Of a DNA stretch of 64,000 bases, positions 47,970 to 60,263 are shown piece by piece. Origin of the DNA: Hydractinia symbiolongicarpus (taxonomy: Eukaryota; Cnidaria; Hydrozoa; Anthoathecata; Hydractiniidae); NCBI RefSeq assembly GCF_029227915.1, contig NC_079881.1, positions 31,535,501 through 31,599,500 of the forward strand, in the 5' to 3' direction. Below the pieces are notes generated by a model that saw only the letters and a program-made list of their open reading frames with translations, did no database searches and was not told where the DNA came from. The translations under genes were made by a program, and so were the position numbers. Position 1 is the first letter of the stretch; every line of letters starts with the position of its first letter.

Positions 47970-49828
47970 GTTATTTCTTGGAGTCCAATTGTCTCACTTT
48001 CACCTTTATCAGGTCACAGTCCATAATCAGTTCAATTAAGTCCTACAGTCAACCGTTTCATTGTTAAAAGCGATGCAACCTAGAAATATCAGAAAAATAT
48101 CGCTAAGTACATGTTGGTACGAATTTGTGACCCAACCGTTATAACTCAAACGGACTGACACCGTTAGAAAGTCAATGAAATGCAGTTTTTGAAACTGTCG
48201 CTATTTCTTCAGCGCGCGATAACGCCTAGGATTGGTCCGACAGTAAAAATTGACTTATTTATCTAAATTTTTAAATGAAGCGATACCACAGCGCCCAGTA
48301 TAATCGCTGAGTTCCGGCAATTACGTCAAATTAAGAAGAATGTTATTTCTTGGAGTCCAATTGTCTCATTTATCATATTTATCAGGTCGCAGTCCAAAGT
48401 TAGTTCAATTTAGTCCTACAGTCAATCGTTTTATTGTTAAAAGCGATGCAACCTAGTAATATCAGAAAAATATCGCTATATACATGTTTGTACGAATAGG
48501 TGTCCAATCGTTGTAACTCAAACGGACTGACACCGCTACAAAGTCAATGAAATGCAGTTTTTGAAACCATCCCTATTTCTTCAGCGAGCGATAACGGCTA
48601 GGATTGGTCCCACAGTAAAAAATGACTTATTAATCTAAATTTTTAAATGAACCGCTACCAAAGGGCCCAGTGTAATCGCTGAGTTCCGGCAATTATGTCA
48701 AATTAAGAAGAATGTTATTTCTTGGAGTCCAATTTTTTTCATTTATCACATTTATCAGGTCGCAGTCCGATGTTAGTTCAATTAAGTCCTACAGTCAATC
48801 GTTTCATTGTTAAAAGCGATGCAACCTAGTAATATCAGAAAAATATCGCTAAATACATGTTGGTACGAATAGGTGATCCAATCGTTGTAACTCAAACGCA
48901 CTGACACCGTTAGAAAGTCAATGAAATGTAGTTTTTGAAACTGTCGCTATTTCTTCCGCGCGCGATAACGGCTAGGATTGGTCCCCCAGTGAAAAATGAC
49001 TTATTAATCTAAATTTTTAAATGAAGTGCAGTGCCCAGTGTAATGGCTGAGTTCCGGCAATCATGTCAAATTAAGAAGAATGTTATTTCTTGGAGTCAAA
49101 TTTTCTTCATTTGTCACATTTATCAGGTCACAGTCCAAAGTTAGTTCAGTTAAGACCCACAGTAAATCGTTTCATTGTTAAAAACGATGCAACTTAGTAA
49201 TATCAGATAAAAATCGCTAAATACATGTTGGTACGATTATGTGACCCAACCGTTGTAACTCAAACGGACTGACACCGCTACAAAGTCAATGAAATGTAGT
49301 TTTTGAAACTATCGCTATTTTTTCAGCGCACGATAACGGATAGGATTGGCCCCACTGTAAAGAATGACTTATTTATCTAAATTTGTAAATGAAGCGCTAC
49401 CACAGCAGTCAATATAATCGCTGAGTTCCGGCAATCACGTCAAATTAAGAAGAATGTTATTTCTTGGAGTCCAAATGTCTCATTTATCATATTTATCAGG
49501 TCGCAGTCCAAAGTTAGTTCAATTAAGTCCCACAGTCAATCGTTTCATTGTTAAAAGCGATGCAACCTAGTAATATCAGAAAAATATAGCTAAATACATG
49601 TTGGTGCGAATAGGTGACACAGCAGTTGAAACTCAAACGGACTGACACCGTTAGAAGCTCAGTGAAATGTAGTATTTGAAACTGTCTTTATAACTTCAGC
49701 GCCAGCTAACGGCTAGGATTGGTCCCACAGAAAGAAATGACTCATTAATCTAAATTTTTAAAAGAAGCGCTACCACAGCGCCCAGTGTAATCGCTGAGAT
49801 CCGGCAATCATGTCAAATTACGAAGAAT
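47970..49828 (+). repeat. Five-monomer unit A-(B/C)-D-E-F, second kind
   Basis: Monomer starts are 47970, 48342, 48714, 49082 and 49456, total 1859 bp. The second monomer keeps the B states up to GCTATATACATG and GGTGTCCAATCG, then shows the C states ACCGCTACAAAG and ACCATCCC. The arrangement equals that of 43878-45737 but the crossover point differs. Confidence 0.85.
48342..48713 (+). repeat. B/C fusion monomer (late crossover)
   Basis: The B-to-C switch lies in the shared GTAACTCAAACGGACTGACA around 48510-48535. It also carries CATGTTTGTACG, a rare change in the core, and ATGAACCGCTACCAAAGGGCC, a changed dyad. The different breakpoint shows this five-monomer unit arose separately from that at 43878, or was altered by conversion afterwards. 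Confidence 0.78.
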
Positions 49829-52065
49829 GTTATTTCTTGGAGTCCAATTGTCTCACTTTCACCTTTATCAGGTCACAGTCCATAATCAGTTCAATAAAGT
49901 CCTACAGTCAACCGTTTCATTGTTAAAAGCGATGCAACCTAGTAATATCAGAAAAATATCGCTAAGTACATGTTGGTACGAATTTGTGACCAACCGTTAT
50001 AACTCAAACGGACTGACACCGTTAGAAAGTCAATGAAATGCAGTTTTTGAAACTGTTGCTATTTCTTCAGCGCGCGATAACGCCTAGGATTGGTCCGACA
50101 GTAAAAATTGACTTATTTATCTAAATTTTTAAATGAAGTGATACCACAGCGCCCAGTATAATCGCTGAGTTCCGGCAATCACGTCAAATTAAGAAGAATG
50201 TTATTTCTTGGAGTCCAATTGTCTCATTTATCATATTTATCAGGTCGCAGTCCAAAGTTAGTTCAATTTAGTCCTACAGTCAATCGTTTTATTGTTAAAA
50301 GCGATGCAACCTAGTAATATCAGAAAAATATTGCTATATACATGTTGGTACGAATAGGTGTTCAATCGTTGTAACTTAAACGGACTGACACCGTTAGAAA
50401 GTCAATGAAATGTAGTTTTTGAAGATGTCGCTATTTCTTCAGCACGCGATAACGGCTAGGATTGGTCCCACAGTAAGAAATGACTCATTAATCTAAATTT
50501 TTAAAAGAAGCGCTACCACAGAGCCCAGTGTAATCGCTGAGTTCCGGCAATTATGTCAAATAAAGAAGAATGTTATTTCTTGGAGTCCAATTTTTTTCAT
50601 TTATCACATTTATCAGGTCGCAGTCCGATGTTAGTTCAATTAATTCCTACAGTCAATCGTTTGATTGTTAAAAGCGATGCAACCTAGTAATATCAGAAAA
50701 ATATCGCTAAATACATGTTGGTACGAATAGGTGATCCAATCGTTGTAACTCAAACGGACTGACACCGTTAGAAAGTCAAAGAAATGTAGTTTTTGAAACT
50801 GTCGCTATTTCTTCCGCGCGCGATAACGGCTAGGATTGGTCCCGCAGTAAAAAATGACTTATTAATCTGAATTTTTTAATGAAGCGCTACCACAGCGCCC
50901 AGTATAATCGCTGAGTTCCGGCAATCACGTCAAATTAAGAAGAATGTTATTTGCTGGAGTCCAATTTTCTCATTTATCACATTTATCAGGTCACAGTCCA
51001 AGGTTAGTTTAGTTAAATCCCACAGTCAATCTTTTCGCTGTTAAAAACGATGCAACCTAGTAATATCAGATAAATATCGCTAAATACATGTTGGTACGAA
51101 TATGTGACCCAACCGTTGTAACTCAAACGGACTGACACCGCTACAAAGTCAATGAAATGCAGTTTTTGAAGCTATCCCTATTTCTTCAGCGCGCGATAAC
51201 GGATAGGATTGGTCCCACAGTAAAGAATGACTTATTTATCTAAATTTTTAAATGAAGCGCTACCACAGCGCCCAGTATAATCGCTGAGTTCCGGCAATTA
51301 TGTCAAATTAAGAAGAATGTTATTTCTTGGAGTCCAATTTTTTTCATGTATCACATTTATCAGGTCGTAGTCCGATGTTAGTTCAATTAAGTCCTACAGT
51401 CAATCGTTTCATTGTTAAAAGCGATGCAACCTAGTAATATCAGAAAAATATCGCTAAATACATGTTGGTACGAATAGGTGATCCAATCGTTGTAACTCAA
51501 ACGGTCTGACACCGTTAGAAAGTCAAAGAAATGTAGTTTTTGAATTTGTCGCTATTTCTTCCGCGCGCGATAACGGCTAGGATTGGTCCCGAAGTAAAAA
51601 ATGACTTATTAATCTGAATTTTTTAATGAAGCGCTACCACAGCGCCCAGTGTAATGGCTGAGTTCCGGCAATCATGTCAAATTAAGAAGAATGTTATTTC
51701 TTGGAGTCCAATTGTCTCATTTATCATATTTATCAGGTCGCAGTCCAAAGTTAGTTCAATTAAGACCCACAGTCAATCGTTTCATTGTTAAAAGCAATGC
51801 AACCTAGTAATATCAGAAAAATATCGCAAAATACATGTTGGTACGAATAGGTGACACAGCAGTTGAAACTCAAACGGACTGACACCGTTAGAAGCTTAGT
51901 GAAATGTAGTATTTGAAACTGTCTTTATAACTTCAGCGCCAGCTAACGGCTAGGATTGGTCCCACAGAAAGAAATGACTCATTAATCTAAATTTTTAAAA
52001 GAAGCGCTACCACAGCGCCCAGTGTAATCGCTGAGTTCCGGCAATCATGTCAAATTACGAAGAAT
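49829..52065 (+). repeat. Rearranged six-monomer unit A-B-D'-C-D'-F
   Basis: Monomer starts are 49829, 50200, 50572, 50946, 51319 and 51693, total 2237 bp. D' opens like D (TTTTTTTCATTTATC or TTTTTTTCATGTATC, CAGTCCGATG or TAGTCCGATG) but ends with GGTCCCGCAGTAAA or GGTCCCGAAGTAAA and GAATTTTTTAATGAAGCG, keeping the dyad. No E is present. The A monomer at 49829 has a one-base loss (GTGACCAACC) and is 371 bp. A 69-codon open frame at 49827-50036 is a chance frame in the satellite. Confidence 0.78.
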
Positions 52066-52437
52066 GTTATTTCTTGGAGTCCAATTGTCTCACTTTCACC
52101 TTTATCAGGTCACAGTCCATAATCAGTTCAATTAAGTCCTACAGTCAACCGTTTCATTGTTAAAAGCGATGCAACCTAGTAATATCAGAAAAATATCGCT
52201 AAGTACATGTTGGTACGAATTTGTGACCCAACCGTTATAACTCAAACGGACTGACACCGTTAGAAAGTCAAAGAAATGTAGTTTTTAAAACTGTCGCTAT
52301 TTCTACCGCGCGCGATAACGGCTAGGATTGGTCCCGCAGTAAAAAATGACTAATTAATCTAAATTTTTTAATGAAGCGCTACCACAGCGCCCAGTGTAAT
52401 GGCTGAGTACCGGCAATCATGTCAAATTACGAAGAAT
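52066..52437 (+). repeat. A/D' hybrid monomer
   Basis: The front is A (CTTTCACCTTTATCAGG, CTAAGTACATG, GAATTTGTGACCC), the tail is D' (CTACCGCGCGCG, GGTCCCGCAG, TTTTTTAATGAAG). It stands alone between two longer units and is followed directly by another A monomer, so it looks like what remains of a unit after an unequal exchange. Confidence 0.75.
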
Positions 52438-55044
52438 GTTATTTCTTGGAGTCCAATTGTCTCACTTTCACCTTTATCAGATCACAGTCCATAATCAGTT
52501 CAATTAAGTCCTACAGTCAACCGTTTCATTGTTAAAAGCGATGCAACCTAGTAATATCAGAAAAATATCGCTAAGTACATGTTGGTACGAATATGTGACC
52601 CAACCGTTATAACTCAAACGGACTGACACCGTTAGAAAGTCAATGAAATGCAGTTTTTGAAACTGTCGCTATTTCTTCAGCGCGCGATAACGCCTAGGAT
52701 TGGTCCGACAGTAAAAATTGACTTATTTATCTAAATTTTTAAATGAAGCGATACCACAGCGCCCAGTATAATCGCTGAGTTCCGGCAATCACGTCAAATT
52801 AAGAAGAATGTTATTTCTTGGAGTCCAATTGTCTCATTTATCATATTTATCAGGTCGCAGTCCAAAGTTAGTTCAATTTAGTCCTACAGTCAATCGTTTT
52901 ATTGTTAAAAGCGATGCAACCTAGTAATATCAGAAAAATATCGCTATATACTTGTTGGTACGAATATGAGACCCAACCGTTGTAACTCAAACGGACTGAC
53001 ACCGTTAAAAAGTCAATGAAATGTAGTTTTTGAAGATGTCGCTATTTCTTCAGCACGCGACAACGGCTAGGATTGGTCCCACAGTAAGAAATGACTCATT
53101 AATCTAAATTTTTAAAAGAAGCGCTACCACAGCGCCCAGTGTAATCGCTGAGTTCCGGCAATCATGTCAAATTAAGAAGAATGTTATTTCCTGGAGTCCA
53201 ATTTTCTCATTTATCACATTTATCAGGTCACAGTCCAAAGTTAGTTTAGTTAAATCCCAGAGTCAATCTTTTCACTGTTAAAAACGATGCAACCTAGTAA
53301 TATCAGATAAATATCGCTAAATACATGTTGGTACGAATATGAGACCCAACCGTTGTAACTCAAACGGACTGACACCGCCACAAAGTCAAGGAAATGTAGT
53401 TTTTGAAACCATCCCTATTTCTTCAGCGCGCGATAACGGCTAGGATTGGTCACACAGTAAAAAATGACTTATTAATCTAAATTTTTAAATGAAGCGCTAC
53501 CACAGCCCCCAGTGTAATCGCTGAGTTCCGGCAATTATGTCAAATTAAGAAGAATGTTATTTCTTGGAGTCCAATTTTTTTCATTTATCACATTTATCAG
53601 GTCGCAATCCGATGTTAGTTCAATTAAGTCCTATAGTCAATCGTTTCATTGTTAAAAGCGATGCAACCTAGTAATATCAGAAAAATATCGCTAAATACAT
53701 GTTGGTAAGAATAGGTGATCCAATCGTTGTAACTCAAACGGACTGACACCGTTAGAAAGTCAATGAAATGTAGTTTTTGAAATTGTCGCTATTTCTTCCG
53801 CGCGCGATAACGGCTAGGATTGGTTCCCCAGTGAAAAATGACTTATTAATCTAAATTTTTAAATGAAGTGAAGTGCCCAGTGTAATGGCTGAGTTCCGGC
53901 AATCATGTCAAATTAAGAAGAATGTTATTTCTTGGAGTCCAATTTTCTTCATTTGTCAAATTTATCAGGTCACAGTCCAAAGTTAGTTCAGTTAAGTCAC
54001 ACAGTAAATCGTTTCACTGTTAAAAACGATGCAACTTAGTAATATCAGATAAATATCGCTAAATATATGTTGGCACGATTATGTGACCCAACCGTTGTAA
54101 CTTAAACGGACTGACACCGCTACAAAGTCAATGAAATTTAGTTTTTGAAACTATCGCTATTTCTTCAGCGCACGATAACGGATAGGATTGGCCCAACTGT
54201 AAAGTATGACTTATTTATCTAAATTTGTAAATGAAGCGCTACCACAGCAGTCAATATAATCGCTGAGTTCCGGCAATCACGTCAAATTAAGAAGAATTTT
54301 ATTTCTTGGAGTCCAATTGTCTCATTTATCATATTTATCAGGTCGCAGTCCAAAGTTAGTTCAATTAAGTCCCACAGTCAATCGTTTTATTGTTAAAAGC
54401 GATGCAACCTAGTAATATCAGAAAAATATCGCTAAATACATGTTGGTACGAATAGGTGACACAGCCGTTGTAACTCAAACGGACTGACACCGCTACAAAG
54501 TCAATGAAATGTAGCTTTTGAAGCTATCCCTAATTCTTCAGCGCGCGATAACGGATAGGATTGGTCCCACAGTAAAGAATGACTTATTTATCTAAATTTT
54601 TAAATGAAGCGCTACCACAGCGCCCAGTATAAACGCTGAGTTCCGGCAATTATGTCAAATTAAGAAGAATGTTATTTCTTGGAGTCCAATTTTTTTCATT
54701 TATCACATTTATCAGGTCGCAGTCCGATGTTAGTTCAATTAAGTCCTACAGTCAATCGTTTCATTGTTAAAAGCGATGCAACCTAGTAATATCACAAAAA
54801 TATCGCTAAATACATGTTGGTACGAATAGGTGATCCAATCGTTGTAACTCAAACGGACTGACACCGTTAGAAAGTCAATGAAATGTAGTTTTTGAAACTG
54901 TCGCTATTTTTTCCGCGTGCGATAACGGCTAGGATTGGTCCCCCAGTGAAAAATGACTTATTAATCTAAATTTTTAAAAGAAGCGCTACCACAGCGCCCA
55001 GTGTAATCGCTGAGTTCCGGCAATCATGTCAAATTACGAAGAAT
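52438..55044 (+). repeat. Seven-monomer unit A-B-C-D-E-(F/C)-D
   Basis: Monomer starts are 52438, 52810, 53183, 53556, 53924, 54298 and 54671, total 2607 bp. The first five are regular. The sixth opens as F (TCATATTTATCAGG, GGTGACACAGCCG) and ends as C (ACCGCTACAAAG, AAGCTATCCC). A second D front follows at 54671, ending with AAAAGAAGCGCTACC instead of the compressed dyad. E here lost the start motif G (GAAGAATTTTATT). Confidence 0.8.
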
Positions 55045-56535
55045 GTTATTTCTTGGAGTCCAATTGTCTCACTTTCACCTTTATCAGGTCACAGTCCATA
55101 ATCAGTTCAATTAAGTCCTACAGTCAACCATTTCATTGTTAAAAGCGGTGCAACCTAGTAATATCAGAAAAATATCGCTAAGTACATGTTGGTACGAATT
55201 TGTGACCCAACCGTTATAACTCAAACGGACTGACACCGCTACAAAGTCAATGAAATGTAGTTTTTGAAGCTATCCCTATTTCTTCAGCGCGCGATAACGG
55301 ATAGGATTGGTCCCACAGTAAAGAATGACTTATTTATCTAAATTTTTAAATGAAGCGCTACCACAGCGCCCAGTATAAACGCTGAGTTCCGGCAATTATG
55401 TCAAATTAAGAAGAATGTTATTTCTTGGAGTCCAATTTTTTTCATTTATCACATTTATCAGGTCGCAGTCCGATGTTAGTTCCATTAAGTCCTACAGTCA
55501 ATCGTTTCATTGTTAAAAGCGATGCAACCTAGTAATATCAGAACAATATCGCTAAATACATGTTGGTACGAATAGGTGACACAGCCGTTGAAACTCAAAC
55601 GGACTGACAGCGTTAGAAGCTCAGTGAAATGCAGTTTTCGAAACTGTCGCTATTTTATCAGCGCGCGATAACGCCTAGGATTGGTCCGACAGTAAAAATT
55701 GACTTATTTATCTAAATTTTTAAATGAAGCGATACCACAGCGCCCAGTATAATCGCTGAGTTCCGGCAATCACGTCAAATTAAGAAGAATGTTATTTCTT
55801 GGAGTCCAATTGTCTCATTTATCATATTTATCAGGTCGCAGTCCAAAGTTAGTTCAATTTAGTCCTACCGTCAATCGTTTTATTGTTAAAAGCGATGCAA
55901 CCTAGTATCATCAGAAAAATATCGCTATATACATGTTGGTACGAATAGGTGTCCAATCGTTGTAACTCAAACGGACTGACACCGTTAGAAAGTCAATGAA
56001 ATGTAGTTTTTGAAGATGTCGCTATTTCTTCAGCACGCGATTACGGCTAGGATTGGTCCCGCAGTAAAAAATGACTTATTAATCTAAATTTTTTAATGAA
56101 GCGCTACCACAGCGCCCAGTGTAATGGCTGAGTTCCAGCAATCATGTCAAATTAAGAAAAATGTTATTTCTTGGAGTCCAATTGTCTCATTTATCATATT
56201 TATCAGGTCGCAGTCCAAAGTTAGTTCAAATAAGACCCACAGTCAATCGTTTCATTGTTAAAAGCGATGGAACCTAGTAATATCAGAAAAATATCGCTAA
56301 ATACATGTTGGTACGAATAGGTGACACAGCCGTTGAAACTCAAACGGACTGACACCGTTAGAAGCTCAGTGAAATGTAGTATTTAAAACTGTCTTTATAA
56401 CTTCAGCGCCAGCTAACGACTAGGATTGGTCCCACAGAAAGAAATGACTCATTAATCTAAATTTTTAAAAGAAGCGCTACAACCGCGCCCAGTGTAATCG
56501 CTGAGTTCCGGCAATCATGTCAAATTACGAAGAAT
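55045..56535 (+). repeat. Four hybrid monomers
   Basis: Monomer starts are 55045 (A front, C tail), 55417 (D front, F middle, A tail), 55791 (B front, D' tail) and 56163 (F). The second combines three types: CAGTCCGATG, then GACACAGCCGTTGAAACTC, then GCAGTTTTCG and CGCCTAGGATTGG. Such triple mosaics suggest short-tract gene conversion on top of crossover. Confidence 0.78.
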
Positions 56536-58399
56536 GTTATTTCTTGGAGTCCAATTGTCTCACTTTCACCTTTATCAGGTCACAGTCCATAATCAGTTCA
56601 ATTAAGTCCTACAGTCAACCGTTTTACTGTTAAAAGCGATGCAACCTAGTAATATCAGAAAAATATCGCTAAGTACATGTTGGTACGAATTTGTGACCCA
56701 ACCGTTATAACTCAAACGGACTGACACCGTTAGAAAGTCAATGAAATGCAGTTTTTGAATCTGTCGCTATTTCTTCAGCGCGCGATAACGCCTAGGATTG
56801 GTCCGACAGTAAAAATTGACTTATTTATCTAAATTTTTAAATGAAGCGATACCACAGCGCCCAGTATAATCGCTGAGTTCCGGTAATCACGTCAAATTAA
56901 GAAGAATGTTATTTCTTGGAGTCCAATTGTCTCATTTATCATATTTATCAGGTCGCAGTCCAAAGTTAGTTCAATTTAGTCCTACAGTCAATCGTTTTAT
57001 TGTTAAAAGCGATGCAACCTAGTATCATCAGAAAAATATCGCTATATACATGTTGGTACGAATAGGTGTCCAATCGTTGTAACTCAAACGGACTGACACC
57101 GTTAGAAAGTCAATGAAATGTAGTTTTTGAAGATGTCGCTATTTCTTCAGCACGCGATAACGGCTAGGATTGGTCCCACAGTAAGAAATGACTCATTAAT
57201 CTAAATTTTTAAAAGAAGCGCTACCACAGCGCCCAGTGTAATCGCTGAGTTCCGGCAATCATGTCAAATTAAGAAGAATGTTATTTCCTGGAGTCCAATT
57301 TTCTCATTTATCACATTTATCAGGTCACAGTCCAAAGTTAGTTTAGTTAAATCCCACAGTCAATCTTTTCACTGTTAAAAACGATGCAACCTAGTAATAT
57401 TAGATAAATATCGCTAAATACATGTTGGTACGAATATGTGACCCAACCGTTGTAACTCAAACGGACTGACACCGCTACAAAGTCAATGAAATGTAGTTTT
57501 TGAAGCTATCCCTATTTCTTCAGCGCGCGATAACGGATAGGATTGGTCCCACAGTATAGAATGACTTATTTATCTAAATTTTTAAATGAAGCGCTACCAC
57601 AGCGCCCAGTATAATCGCTGAGTTCCGGCAATTATGTCAAATTAAGAAGAATGTTATTTCTTGGAGTCCAATTTTTTTCATTTATCACATTTATCAGGTC
57701 GCAGTGCGATGTTAGTTCAATTAAGTCCTACAGTCAATCGTTTCATTGTTAAAAGCGATGCAACCTAGTAATATCAGAAAAATATCGCTAAATACATGTT
57801 GGTACGAATAGGTGATCCAATCGTTGTAACTCAAACGGACTGACACCGTTAGAAAGTCAATGAAATGTAGTTTTTGAAACTATCGCTATTTCTTCAGTGC
57901 ACGATAGCGGATAGGATTGGCCCCACTGTAAAGAATGACTTATTTATCTAAATTTGTAAATGAAGCGCTACCACAGCAGCCAATATAATCGCTGAGTTCC
58001 GGCAATCACGTCAAATTAAGAAGAATTTTATTTCTTGAAGTCCAATTGTCTCATTTATCATATTTATCAGATCGCAGTCCAAAGTTAGTTCAATTAAGTC
58101 CCACAGTCAATCGTTTCATTGTTAACAGCGATGCAACCTAGTATTATCAGAAAAATATCGCTAAATACATGTTGGTACGAATAGGTGACACAACCGTTGA
58201 AACTCAAACGGACTGACACCGTTAGAAGCTCAGTGAAATGTAGTATTTAAAACTGTCTTTATAACTTCAGCGCCAGCTAACGACTAGGATTGGTCCCACA
58301 GAAAGAAATGACTCATTAATCTAAATTTTTAAAAGAAGCGCTACAACCGCGCCCAGTGTAATCGCTGAGTTCCGGCAATCATGTCAAATTACGAAGAAT
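56536..58399 (+). repeat. 1864-bp five-monomer unit A-B-C-(D/E)-F, copy 1
   Basis: Monomer starts are 56536, 56908, 57280, 57653 and 58027. The fourth is a D front (TTTTTTTCATTTATC, CAGTGCGATG, GGTGATCCAATCG) with an E tail (AACTATCGC, CAGTGCACGATAGCGG, GGCCCCACTG, CAGCAGCCAATATAAT). The third has AGTATAGAATGAC. All these private states reappear in the next unit at the same spacing. The shared stretch begins already near 56335 in the preceding F monomer (AAGCGCTACAACCGCGCCC). Confidence 0.87.
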
Positions 58400-60263
58400 G
58401 TTATTTCTTGGAGTCCAATTGTCTCACTTTCACCTTTATCAGGTCACAGTCCATAATCAGTTCAATTAAGTCCTACAGTCAACCGTTTTACTGTTAAAAG
58501 CGATGCAACCTAGTAATATCAGAAAAATATCGCTAAGTACATGTTGGTACGAATTTGTGACCCAACCGTTATAACTCAAACGGACTGACACCGTTAGAAA
58601 GTCAATGAAATGCAGTTTTTGAATCTGTCGCTATTTCTTCAGCGCGCGATAACGCCTAGGATTGGTCCGACAGTAAAAATTGACTTATTTATCTAAATTT
58701 TTAAATGAAGCGATACCACAGCGCCCAGTATAATCGCTGAGTTCCGGTAATCACGTCAAATTAAGAAGAATGTTATTTCTTGGAGTCCAATTGTCTCATT
58801 TATCATATTTATCAGGTCGCAGTCCAAAGTTAGTTCAATTTAGTCCTACAGTCAATCGTTTTATTGTTAAAAGCGATGCAACCTAGTATCATCAGAAAAA
58901 TATCGCTATATACATGTTGGTACGAATAGGTGTCCAATCGTTGTAACTCAAACGGACTGACACCGTTAGAAAGTCAATGAAATGTAGTTTTTGAAGATGT
59001 CGCTATTTCTTCAGCACGCGATAACGGCTAGGATTGGTCCCACAGTAAGAAATGACTCATTAATCTAAATTTTTAAAAGAAGCGCTACCACAGCGCCCAG
59101 TGTAATCGCTGAGTTCCGGCAATCATGTCAAATTAAGAAGAATGTTATTTCCTGGAGTCCAATTTTCTCATTTATCACATTTATCAGGTCACAGTCCAAA
59201 GTTAGTTTAGTTAAATCCCACAGTCAATCTTTTCACTGTTAAAAACGATGCAACCTAGTAATATTAGATAAATATCGCTAAATACATGTTGGTACGAATA
59301 TGTGACCCAACCGTTGTAACTCAAACGGACTGACACCGCTACAAAGTCAATGAAATGTAGTTTTTGAAGCTATCCCTATTTCTTCAGCGCGCGATAACGG
59401 ATAGGATTGGTCCCACAGTATAGAATGACTTATTTATCTAAATTTTTAAATGAAGCGCTACCACAGCGCCCAGTATAATCGCTGAGTTCCGGCAATTATG
59501 TCAAATTAAGAAGAATGTTATTTCTTGGAGTCCAATTTTTTTCATTTATCACATTTATCAGGTCGCAGTGCGATGTTAGTTCAATTAAGTCCTACAGTCA
59601 ATCGTTTCATTGTTAAAAGCGATGCAACCTAGTAATATCAGAAAAATATCGCTAAATACATGTTGGTACGAATAGGTGATCCAATCGTTGTAACTCAAAC
59701 GGACTGACACCGTTAGAAAGTCAATGAAATGTAGTTTTTGAAACTATCGCTATTTCTTCAGTGCACGATAGCGGATAGGATTGGCCCCACTGTAAAGAAT
59801 GACTTATTTATCTAAATTTGTAAATGAAGCGCTACCACAGCAGCCAATATAATCGCTGAGTTCCGGCAATCACGTCAAATTAAGAAGAATTTTATTTCTT
59901 GAAGTCCAATTGTCTCATTTATCATATTTATCAGATCGCAGTCCAAAGTTAGTTCAATTAAGTCCCACAGTCAATCGTTTCATTGTTAACAGCGATGCAA
60001 CCTAGTATTATCAGAAAAATATCGCTAAATACATGTTGGTACGAATAGGTGACACAACCGTTGAAACTCAAACGGACTGATACCGTTAGAAACTCAGTGA
60101 AATGTAGTATTTGAAACTTTCTTTATAACTTCAGCGCGAGCTAACGGCTAGGATTGGTCCCACAGAAAGAAATGACTCATTAATCTAAATTTTTAAAAGA
60201 AGCGCTACCACAGCGCCCAGTGTAATCGCTGAGTTCCGGCAATCATGTCAAATTAAGAAGAAT
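58400..60263 (+). repeat. 1864-bp five-monomer unit, copy 2, visually identical
   Basis: Monomer starts are 58400, 58772, 59144, 59517 and 59891, each 1864 bp right of its partner. Reading both copies side by side I noticed no difference until about 60080, where GACTGATACCG replaces GACTGACACCG. It is the most recent duplication in the window, or an assembly duplication of the same reads. Confidence 0.87.
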
